This document shows positions 1-6,277 of a stretch of DNA of 6,277 bases, piece by piece (position 1 is the first letter of the stretch; every line of letters starts with the position of its first letter). The stretch comes from an uncultured Bacteroidales bacterium (GTDB lineage: Bacteria > Bacteroidota > Bacteroidia > Bacteroidales > ML635J-15), in contig CAJOEG010000094.1 in assembly GCA_905233405.1 (NCBI GenBank), forward strand, positions 1-6,277. The letters run 5' to 3'. The notes beneath the pieces are model-generated. The model had not been told where the DNA came from, did no database searches, and saw nothing but the letters and a program-made list of their open reading frames with translations. A program made the position numbers and the translations under genes.

Positions 1-1267
1 CCTCGCCGTTGTCGGCCATACGCTTCATAAACATCAGTGATGCAAGAACGATACCTATTTCTATTGCAACGGTAAGGTCAACAAGTACGGTAAGGAAGAA
101 GGTGACGAGCAATATTATAATGTCGTATGGCGAACCGCGAAAAATAGATGTGAAGCTGCGCCATTCACTCATATTGTATGCAACAACAATTAGGATACCC
201 GCCAGACACGACATCGGGATAAGTTTCGCATAGTTGCCAAAGCAAAGCATTATGAGTAACAGCGTTATAGCATGGATAATACCAGCTATAGGAGTACGAC
301 CGCCGTTTTTGATGTTGGTTGCTGTACGTGCTATGGCGCCAGTTGCTGGAATGCCGCCGAACAAAGGCGTAATCACATTGGCTATACCCTGACCTATGAG
401 TTCGGTGTTGCTACGGTGGTTGCTACCAATCATACCGTCGGCTACGACTGCCGAAAGAAGCGACTCTATTGAGCCAAGCAATGCGATTGTGATGGCTGGT
501 TGCAGGTAGTTTCCAACGTTTTCCCAGTGTATTTCTGGTATGCTGATGGCAAGGCTTCCCTTGATTTCACCAAACATGCTTTCGATGGTCGTGACGGGAA
601 TGTCGAATATTGCAACAACTACGGTCATAAGTATGATTGCAACGAACGAGCCAGGAATTTTGTTAGTTAACTTGTTGATTATTATGCTGATGAGGATTGT
701 TGCAACAGTAATTCCGAGAGCCCAGTAGTTGGTCGTTCCAATGTTGTCGATATACACAGCCCACTTGTCGATGAAGGCGGCAGGAACGTCGGTAACTTCC
801 AATCCGAGAGCGTCCTTTATCTGTGTGGAGAAGATTGTAAGTGCGATACCGCTGGTGAAGCCGACAACCAGAGGATGGGGTATAAAACGCAAAAGCGAAC
901 CAAGTTTCAGCAATCCGAACAAAATCATAAAGATACCAGCCAAAATGGTGGAAATCATCAGTCCGTCGAGACCATATTGCGCCACTATGCCCGAAATTAT
1001 GATGACGAATGCACCGGTAGGTCCGCCAATCTGCACGCGGCTACCGCCAAGGAACGAGATTAGGAAACCTGCGATTATTGCGGTTACGATACCCTTGTCG
1101 GGCGAAACACCCGATGCCACGGCAAACGCGATTGCCAGAGGCAGTGCAACTATACCTACTATTATACCCGAAAACAAATCCTTCGTGAACTGTTTCTTCG
1201 TATATCCCTTACTCAGCACGCTGAAAAACTTGGGATAGAAAACGTCTTTTATCTGAAACTTAGCCAT
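1..1267 (-). CDS. SulP-family (SLC26-like) anion permease, 3' end cut by window edge
   Basis: Inner-membrane transporter of the SulP family, which moves sulfate, bicarbonate or related anions, usually with H+ or Na+. The substrate cannot be told from sequence alone. The reading frame is open from ATG at 1267 to the window edge (422 codons). It starts with a short basic cytoplasmic stretch, then hydrophobic helices from about residue 31. Family hallmarks seen: QIGGPTGAF at residues 79-87 (the substrate-site loop near TM3), a GSIESLLSAVVADGM-type segment near 265-280, and GGIPATGAIARTATN from 304 followed by KNGGRTP. These are very typical of SulP proteins. Full members have about 14 membrane segments plus a C-terminal STAS domain; the last helices and any STAS domain lie outside the window. 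It lies 108 bp downstream of the ATPase gene on the same strand but has its own promoter-like sequence. The family call is secure; the name 'sulfate permease' is only conventional. Confidence 0.95.
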   Translation of the reverse strand, partial: MAKFQIKDVFYPKFFSVLSKGYTKKQFTKDLFSGIIVGIVALPLAIAFAVASGVSPDKGIVTAIIAGFLISFLGGSRVQIGGPTGAFVIIISGIVAQYGLDGLMISTILAGIFMILFGLLKLGSLLRFIPHPLVVGFTSGIALTIFSTQIKDALGLEVTDVPAAFIDKWAVYIDNIGTTNYWALGITVATILISIIINKLTNKIPGSFVAIILMTVVVAIFDIPVTTIESMFGEIKGSLAISIPEIHWENVGNYLQPAITIALLGSIESLLSAVVADGMIGSNHRSNTELIGQGIANVITPLFGGIPATGAIARTATNIKNGGRTPIAGIIHAITLLLIMLCFGNYAKLIPMSCLAGILIVVAYNMSEWRSFTSIFRGSPYDIIILLVTFFLTVLVDLTVAIEIGIVLASLMFMKRMADNGE

Positions 1268-1291
1268 TTAGTCTTTTTTGAAAAACGGGCG

Positions 1292-1321
1292 CAAAATTAC
1301 AAAAAATATTGCAGACACAAA
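1292..1321 (-). promoter_or_regulatory. Bacteroidetes-type promoter of the SulP gene
   Basis: Read on the minus strand, TTTG (1321-1318) is followed after 18 nt by TAATTTTG (1299-1292) and then C. This matches the Bacteroidetes sigma-ABfr consensus of TTTG and TAnnTTTG, although the spacer is at the short end of the usual 19-21 nt. The -7 box ends 24 nt before the ATG at 1267, leaving a short leader. I see no Shine-Dalgarno sequence. The remaining intergenic sequence (1322-1375) has no convincing terminator hairpin, so read-through from the ATPase gene remains possible. Confidence 0.7.
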
Positions 1322-1375
1322 TTGTTCGGAGATTCATTTTTTAAGGCATCTACAATGATTGCTTTTATCCTTGGT

Positions 1376-2683
1376 CTATTGCACCTTTTTGTTTAAATAT
1401 GACCACAATGAATACAGAGGGATGTTTTCCATCCATCCTTGGTCAATATATGGTTTCATTGACACTCTCAACCCTTTCATTCCACTATCCGCATTGTCAA
1501 TTCTCACGAAAGTTGACAGCGATTTGCTTTTTGTGTTTTCCTCTGCCTTTACTTCCATAGGTATCACACGGTCGGTCTGAATAATAAAGTCGATTTCCAT
1601 CTGTGAATTTTCTTTTGCATAATAGAATACAGGTATTTTGTCCAATGACTTTATCTGTTCGATGACAAAATTCTCCGAAAATGCACCTTTGAATTCAACG
1701 AAAGCATTATTGCCTAGAAGCATCTCATTAGGGTTAGTTTCAGACATACAGGCTAAGAGTCCACAATCCAAAAAGAAAACTTTAAAAGCCGATGCATCAG
1801 CATAGAATTTCAGTGGCATTGTCGTTTTTTTTACAAGATTCACTTTGTATATTAACCCTGCATCTTGAAGCCATTGCAGTGCGAGCTCGAATTGCGATGC
1901 ACGGGCACTCTTGGCAATCGCTCCGTATATGAATTTCTTGTTTTCCTTTGCCAACTGCGCGGGAATGCTTTCCCATACCTGATGAATCCTTGTCGACATT
2001 GTTTTGGTGTGCTTTGCAATATCACGATTGTACGCATCAATGATGTCCATCTGTATTTTTCGAACCTTGTGAACATTTCCACTGCTAATATATTCCTGCA
2101 CGGCTTCCGGCATTCCGCCTGTAAAATAATATTCACGCATATATTCAGTCAAATCCTTGTCTGCCAGCTTCATGGTGTCCCACTCAAGATTCTCGAGCAT
2201 ATCAACCAACCCCTTCCGTCCGCGAGCAATAAGAAACTCCATAAAATCCATCGGGTACATACGCAAAGTTTCAACCTTCCCCACAGGATAAGATTCGCCT
2301 TCCTTAAGTGTAATTCCTAGAAGCGATCCGGCTACGACAACATGCAGATTAGGCTCGTTTTCACAGAAATATTTCAGACTTGCAACCCCGTTAGCAACCT
2401 CCTGTATCTCATCAAAAAAAAGTAAGGTTTCTCCATCGCTTATTTTTTTGTCATATAGTCGTTCAATTTCCCTGCGAATGCGTTTTGTATCCATGTCACG
2501 GAATAATTCGTTTGCTACTGTGTTTTGGTGGCAGTTTATATATATGAAATTGATAAACGATTCTTGACCAAATTTCTTTACAATATATGTTTTTCCCACT
2601 TGGCGTGCCCCAAGAACTATCAAAGGTTTGCGCTTATCGCGTAGTTTCCAGTCTATTAAGCTATTTATTATTCGTCTGTACAT
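1376..2683 (-). CDS. AAA-type ATPase with C-terminal DUF4143 / PD-(D/E)XK-like domain
   Basis: Complete 435-residue protein of the large prokaryotic ATP-binding family with an N-terminal AAA_14 domain and C-terminal DUF4143 (COG1373-like). Its cellular role is not established. Walker A is GARQVGKT at residues 25-32, Walker B is LLFFDE at 87-92 (D91, E92), and a sensor-1-like segment VVVAGSLLG spans 115-123. The C-terminal part holds EID (363-365), then 11 residues, then EVK (377-379), the arrangement of a PD-(D/E)XK nuclease core, so the residues needed for metal binding look present. Whether the domain cuts DNA is unknown. The start at 2683 fits the family, whose Walker A lies within the first 25-35 residues, and the promoter -7 box lies only 16 nt upstream. 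The gene is preceded by a phased array of direct repeats. Genes of this family are often multi-copy and patchily distributed in Bacteroidetes, so recent transfer is plausible but not shown here. Confidence 0.92.
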   Translation of the reverse strand: MYRRIINSLIDWKLRDKRKPLIVLGARQVGKTYIVKKFGQESFINFIYINCHQNTVANELFRDMDTKRIRREIERLYDKKISDGETLLFFDEIQEVANGVASLKYFCENEPNLHVVVAGSLLGITLKEGESYPVGKVETLRMYPMDFMEFLIARGRKGLVDMLENLEWDTMKLADKDLTEYMREYYFTGGMPEAVQEYISSGNVHKVRKIQMDIIDAYNRDIAKHTKTMSTRIHQVWESIPAQLAKENKKFIYGAIAKSARASQFELALQWLQDAGLIYKVNLVKKTTMPLKFYADASAFKVFFLDCGLLACMSETNPNEMLLGNNAFVEFKGAFSENFVIEQIKSLDKIPVFYYAKENSQMEIDFIIQTDRVIPMEVKAEENTKSKSLSTFVRIDNADSGMKGLRVSMKPYIDQGWMENIPLYSLWSYLNKKVQ

Positions 2684-2699
2684 AAATTTATTTTTTTTG

Positions 2700-2729
2700 C
2701 AAAATTACACTTTTCTGGACGAATGCAAA
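2700..2729 (-). promoter_or_regulatory. Promoter of the ATPase gene, overlapping repeat copy 1
   Basis: On the minus strand TTTG (2729-2726) is followed after 18 nt by TAATTTTG (2707-2700) and then C, the same spacing and the same -7 box as the SulP promoter. The first repeat of the adjacent array (2705-2724) fills the spacer between the two elements and supplies the first three bases (TAA) of the -7 box. The leader between box and ATG is only 16 nt and mostly A. A protein bound to the repeat would therefore be expected to compete with RNA polymerase. That regulatory reading is inference; the overlap is seen directly. Confidence 0.7.
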
Positions 2730-2820
2730 ATAAAATTTACACTTTTCTGGACGAATATTTTTTAAAACTTACACTTTTATGGACGAATATGAGTATAAAC
2801 TTACACTTTTCTGGACGAAT
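2701..2820. repeat. Four direct repeats with an exact 32-bp period (possible operator array)
   Basis: The 20-mer TTACACTTTTCTGGACGAAT occurs at 2705-2724, 2737-2756 and 2801-2820. A copy with one change (C to A at its 11th base) lies at 2769-2788. All starts are exactly 32 bp apart, so each copy sits on nearly the same face of the helix (about three turns). The match extends 4 bases to the left of each copy as AAAN, leaving 8 bp of unrelated AT-rich spacer. The unit is not palindromic. The array lies entirely between the ATPase start and the divergent protease promoter. Because the spacers vary while the repeats do not, selection or recent duplication of the 20-mer itself is implied. It could be a protein-binding operator array; I do not recognise a named element. 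Confidence 0.93.
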
Positions 2821-2879
2821 GAACTCTGTCCTAAATTCATTGCTTCAATGATTTTTGTCACTCAAATTTTCCTATATAT

Positions 2880-2930
2880 AAACCAAATTACAACATTGCT
2901 ATTTATTAGGATTATATTTTGATTTGGTTT
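2880..2930. repeat. 9-bp inverted repeat upstream of the protease gene
   Basis: AAACCAAAT at 2880-2888 is matched exactly by its reverse complement ATTTGGTTT at 2922-2930, with 33 bp between. The right arm covers one of the possible upstream TTTG elements of the protease promoter (2923-2926). It could be a two-half-site operator or loop structure, but AT-rich intergenic DNA yields such pairs by chance fairly often. The rest of 2821-2917 is AT-rich with no ORF or RNA gene that I can recognise. Confidence 0.35.
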
Positions 2931-2951
2931 TGAAAAATAAGTTTATATTTG
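2918..2951 (+). promoter_or_regulatory. Bacteroidetes-type promoter of the C25 protease gene
   Basis: TATATTTG at 2944-2951, followed by C, matches the TAnnTTTG -7 consensus. Two candidate upstream TTTG elements lie at 2918-2921 (22-nt spacer) and 2923-2926 (17-nt spacer); neither is ideal, so the upstream element is uncertain. The box ends 22 nt before the ATG at 2974. The short leader has no purine-rich ribosome site, which is normal for this phylum. Confidence 0.65.
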
Positions 2952-2973
2952 CAGTTTACAAATTTTAATTGCA

Positions 2974-5900
2974 ATGAAGAAATTATTGTTAATCGTCGCA
3001 ATATTGGCGACAGCAATGTTGGTCAACTCACAGTCGGTGTTTGTCATCGACAATCAGAAACCACAGAACTCATCTGTTGAGATTCTTGAAGAAACTGCCA
3101 ACTGGATTACACTGAAACTGAATGTAAATTCATATTCGCTCAGCGAAGTACAAACACCAAATGGCACAGAAGTGGTCGTTGGTTCTCCCGAAGGTATCAA
3201 CGGTATGGAAAAAGGCTTGCCTAACATTCCGTATTTTGCAACTTCGGTACGTATTCCCGCCAAGGGCAAGGCTATAGCCGAGGTCGTTGACGCAAAGTAT
3301 GTTACAGTAGAAAACATAAGTATAGCCCCGTCGAAAGGCGCAATCAAGCGTAACGTCGATCCGTCAACCGTTCCATACGAGTATGGCAAGTGCTACAGCA
3401 CCAATGCTTTTGTTCCTGACATCAACGCAGTAAACAGCGAAGCATTTTGCATCAGGGACGTGCGCGGAACAACTGTACATTTCTTCCCATTCCAGTACAA
3501 TCCGGTACATAAGCAACTGAAAGTTTTCACCGATATTATAGTAAAGGTAAAGTTCACTCAGCTGCCGAGCGAAAACGAAATCACAAGTTCGTACGAAAAG
3601 ATTGACGAATTTGAAAACATCTGCCGCCGTCTTTTCATCAACTACGGTAGCAAAACACGCTACACTCAGTTGCAGGACGGACATCCGGGCAGAATGCTCA
3701 TCATCTGCAAGGACACCTACCAGTCGGCAATGCCTGACTTCATAGCCTGGAAGCGTGAAAAGGGCATTGAAACCGAAATGGTTCTGATGAGTGCCATCGG
3801 TACTACCGCTGCAAACGTGCAGACCTATATTACCAATTATTTCAACAACCACAGCGATTTAGCCTACATCCTTCTCGTAGGTGATGGTGGGGATGTGCCA
3901 TCAAACTTGTCTACTTATACGGATGGATGGTCGCAAGCAACATTAACCGCTGATAACCAGTATGCTTATCTTGTTGGAAACGACCACTATGCAGATGTCT
4001 TCATAGGTCGTTTTTCCGGACAATCGGTTGCCAATATACAAAATATGGTTCGCAAGGTTATCAATTATGAAAAGGAACTCACAACAAGCGATACTTGGCT
4101 TACGAATGGTTACGGCAGCGCATCAAACGAAGGCGGTGGAAGTAGCGGACACAACCAGGGTCACGGTAACGAAAGCGACATGACACATATGGGCTACATA
4201 CAGACCGATCTTGAAAACTATGGATATACAGTAACTCGCGTAAACCAGGCTTCATCAGGATATACATCAGATTTAGCAGCAACTTCAGCCGCTTTCAATG
4301 CTGGTGTTGGTCTTGGTTGCTATATCGGTCATGGTGATGTCCAAGAGTGGGCAAGCACTGGTTATAAGAACAGCCATGTCAACGCCCTTACCAACGAAAA
4401 CAAGCTGCCTTTTATAATAAGTGTTGCTTGTGTTAATGGTGACTTCAACGGGAACACTTGTTTTGCAGAGGCTTGGCTTCGAGCAAGCAAAAACGGGAAT
4501 CCGACAGGCGCACTTGCATTCCTTGGTTCAACAATCAATCAGGACTGGGATCCACCTATGACAGCACAGGACGAAATGATTGATATTATTACTGAATCTT
4601 TGTCTGGCAACATAAAGCGCACCATCGGAGGTATTTCTTTCAATGGATATTTCCGTATGATTCAGGATCATCCAAGTTCAGGAAATGATGGAAACGGACC
4701 AAGAACCGCCGACGCCTGGACAATCTTTGGTGACCCGTCGACTATGTTCCGCAGTACGACTCCACAGGAAATGACTATTACCCATCCGAGCGTACTTACT
4801 GTAGGACAGAACGCCGTTGAAGTAAGCAGCAATGCTGAAGGAACTCTTGTTGCTATTACAAGAGTGGTTGACGGAGAGGTTGTAATTCTCGGTGCCGGTT
4901 ATGCCGACAATGGTACTGCAACTATTGACATTGCTGGATTAGAAGGACCTTGCACTGTTAAGATTACTGCAACTGCATACAACAAGGTAACTTATCAGGC
5001 AGAAATAATGGTGATTGTTCCCGAAGGTCCGTATGTTGTTAATGGTGGCTACACAATAAACGACAGCGAAGGCAACGGCAATGGCGCAGTCGACAATGGA
5101 GAGACAATAAAACTTAATTACACCTTGAATAATGTCGGTGTCGCAGTAGCTAACAATGTAAATATGACGATTTCTTCGTCAAGCGATGACATTACATTAA
5201 CAGACGACAGTGAAGCATTTGGCGACATTGCAGCAGAAGGCACTTCTACAAAGGAAAATGCTTTTTCGTTCTCAGTACGTGACGGCATAGTTGACCAGAC
5301 AAGTATTCCATTTTCTTACAGCGTTGTAGCCGACAATTCGGAAACGAGAAATGGAAACTTTACAATGGTTGTAAACGCTCCAAAACCAGAAATTGAATTC
5401 GTCCGCGTTGACGATTCTGAAAACGGCAACAACAACAGTATGATTGATGCCGGAGAAACGGTAAAACTGGTATTCAGCATAAGCAATACAGGACATAATC
5501 AACTTGCTGTAGGAACAGCAACTATTGCTTGTGGCGATGCAGAAGTTACCATAGTTACTGGCGAAGTCGAGACATCGGTAATAGCCGCAAACGGTTCGCA
5601 GAATGTAATATTCGAAGTTACTGTTTCTGAAAACGTTCAGGCTGGCTCTACATTGAACTTTGCTGTAACCGAAACTGCAGGAATGTACACTGCACGTCTC
5701 AACATTGGTTTGGCTGCTGGCTTGCAGATTGAAGATTGGGAAAGCAACAGCTTCGATTCTTATGCGTGGGAAAACAATAGTGCTGTACCTTGGACAATAG
5801 TTTCGACAGGCGCTTACGCAGGACAATACTGTGCAAAATCAGGCAATATTGGCCATAGTGCAACTAGCGACCTTACAATTACATTGGAAGTTCTCAATGC

Positions 5901-6277
5901 CGACAATGTAGAGTTCTACAAGAAAGTTTCGTGCGAAAATCCAGGTTCTAGCTGGTGGAGTAGTGGATACTACGACTACCTCGCATTCTACATCGATGGC
6001 GACATGAAAGGCCAATGGGCTGGTACAAGCGACAACTGGAGTTTGCAGACATATCCTGTATCTGCAGGCTCTCACACACTGAAATGGTCTTATGTTAAAG
6101 ACTATTCAGAAACAGGCGGTAGCGACTGCGCATGGGTTGACGATATAAAGTTGCCAGCACATGCAAACTCAACCGTCAGCATACATACCGACATCGAAGT
6201 TGCCGAAAACACAATGGACAGCGCGATCATGAGCCATCCGATTTTCGTTCCCCTTCGCATCAAAAAAACCGTCCTCT
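2974..6277 (+). CDS. Gingipain-like C25 cysteine protease, T9SS-type cargo, 3' end cut by window edge
   Basis: Secreted cysteine endopeptidase of family C25; 1101 codons are visible. The signal peptide is residues 1-19, with probable cleavage before Q20. A propeptide of about 210 residues ends at R229-Y230, followed by YTQLQDGHPGRMLIIC, which resembles the RgpB mature start. The catalytic domain spans about 230-595, with GHG (H453) and VACVNGDF (C486) 33 residues apart as in RgpB H211/C244. E386 and D402 align with RgpB E152 and D163; the latter binds the substrate arginine. An Ig-like C25 C-terminal domain follows at 597-683. Next come two beta-sandwich modules, each opening with an N/G-rich D-x-GE motif (710, 828), then a cleaved-adhesin/MAM-like domain at 919-1061 ending WVDDIKLP. 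The T9SS sorting domain expected next is beyond or broken at the window end. Arg preference and self-processing are inferred. No gene symbol is given because this is a homologue, not rgpA or rgpB itself. Confidence 0.93.
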   Translation, partial: MKKLLLIVAILATAMLVNSQSVFVIDNQKPQNSSVEILEETANWITLKLNVNSYSLSEVQTPNGTEVVVGSPEGINGMEKGLPNIPYFATSVRIPAKGKAIAEVVDAKYVTVENISIAPSKGAIKRNVDPSTVPYEYGKCYSTNAFVPDINAVNSEAFCIRDVRGTTVHFFPFQYNPVHKQLKVFTDIIVKVKFTQLPSENEITSSYEKIDEFENICRRLFINYGSKTRYTQLQDGHPGRMLIICKDTYQSAMPDFIAWKREKGIETEMVLMSAIGTTAANVQTYITNYFNNHSDLAYILLVGDGGDVPSNLSTYTDGWSQATLTADNQYAYLVGNDHYADVFIGRFSGQSVANIQNMVRKVINYEKELTTSDTWLTNGYGSASNEGGGSSGHNQGHGNESDMTHMGYIQTDLENYGYTVTRVNQASSGYTSDLAATSAAFNAGVGLGCYIGHGDVQEWASTGYKNSHVNALTNENKLPFIISVACVNGDFNGNTCFAEAWLRASKNGNPTGALAFLGSTINQDWDPPMTAQDEMIDIITESLSGNIKRTIGGISFNGYFRMIQDHPSSGNDGNGPRTADAWTIFGDPSTMFRSTTPQEMTITHPSVLTVGQNAVEVSSNAEGTLVAITRVVDGEVVILGAGYADNGTATIDIAGLEGPCTVKITATAYNKVTYQAEIMVIVPEGPYVVNGGYTINDSEGNGNGAVDNGETIKLNYTLNNVGVAVANNVNMTISSSSDDITLTDDSEAFGDIAAEGTSTKENAFSFSVRDGIVDQTSIPFSYSVVADNSETRNGNFTMVVNAPKPEIEFVRVDDSENGNNNSMIDAGETVKLVFSISNTGHNQLAVGTATIACGDAEVTIVTGEVETSVIAANGSQNVIFEVTVSENVQAGSTLNFAVTETAGMYTARLNIGLAAGLQIEDWESNSFDSYAWENNSAVPWTIVSTGAYAGQYCAKSGNIGHSATSDLTITLEVLNADNVEFYKKVSCENPGSSWWSSGYYDYLAFYIDGDMKGQWAGTSDNWSLQTYPVSAGSHTLKWSYVKDYSETGGSDCAWVDDIKLPAHANSTVSIHTDIEVAENTMDSAIMSHPIFVPLRIKKTVL

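Noticed and set aside
729..1238. Plus-strand ORF of 169 codons
   Set aside because: Antisense to the SulP gene, whose family motifs run through the same stretch on the other strand.
1268..1375. Rho-independent terminator after the ATPase gene
   Set aside because: T- and A-runs are present but I find no GC-rich hairpin preceding a T-tract on the minus strand.
1865..2320. Plus-strand ORF of 151 codons
   Set aside because: It lies wholly antisense to the well-supported ATPase coding sequence, has no recognisable domain and no promoter-like sequence.
2701..2820. CRISPR array
   Set aside because: Repeats are only 20 bp and the intervals 12 bp, far shorter than real CRISPR spacers. The intervals are low-complexity AT-rich DNA and no cas gene is present.
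2701..2820. Plasmid iteron origin
   Set aside because: Phased direct repeats beside a gene resemble iterons, but the adjacent protein is an AAA/DUF4143 ATPase, not a Rep initiator, and the flanking genes look chromosomal.
3364..3852. Minus-strand ORF of 162 codons, and its neighbour at 3054-3389
   Set aside because: Both lie opposite the propeptide region of the C25 protease, which is clearly the coding frame there; no domain signal in either.
5272..5826. Minus-strand ORF of 184 codons
   Set aside because: Antisense to the protease gene; Cys/Tyr/Ser-rich composition typical of a reverse-frame shadow, with no family resemblance.

Overview
The window looks like a chromosomal piece from an uncultured or little-studied member of the Bacteroidota, probably Bacteroidales. 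Three things point there. All three genes have Bacteroidetes-type promoter elements (TAnnTTTG with an upstream TTTG). The largest gene is a gingipain-like C25 protease with the layout of a type IX secretion (T9SS) cargo. The signal peptide is followed by Gln, as is usual in that phylum. The DNA is moderately AT-rich and there are no Shine-Dalgarno-like ribosome sites.

Layout: (1) 1-1267, minus strand: the first 422 codons of a SulP-family anion transporter, cut by the window edge. (2) 1376-2683, minus strand: a complete 435-residue AAA-type ATPase fused to a DUF4143 / PD-(D/E)XK-like domain. (3) 2684-2973: a divergent intergenic region. It holds an array of four 20-bp direct repeats at an exact 32-bp period just upstream of the ATPase, then a dyad and the promoter of the plus-strand gene. 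(4) 2974-6277, plus strand: the first 1101 codons of a large secreted cysteine protease of the gingipain family, cut by the window edge before the expected T9SS sorting domain.

The three genes do not form an obvious pathway. The transporter and the ATPase share a strand but each has its own promoter-like sequence. The protease is divergently transcribed.

The two most notable items are the helically phased repeat array, whose first copy fills the spacer of the ATPase promoter, and the protease. Against RgpB as I remember it, the protease keeps the pro/mature Arg-Tyr junction, the His/Cys dyad spacing and the acidic residue that in RgpB sets arginine specificity. Comparisons to RgpB are from memory, not from an alignment program.
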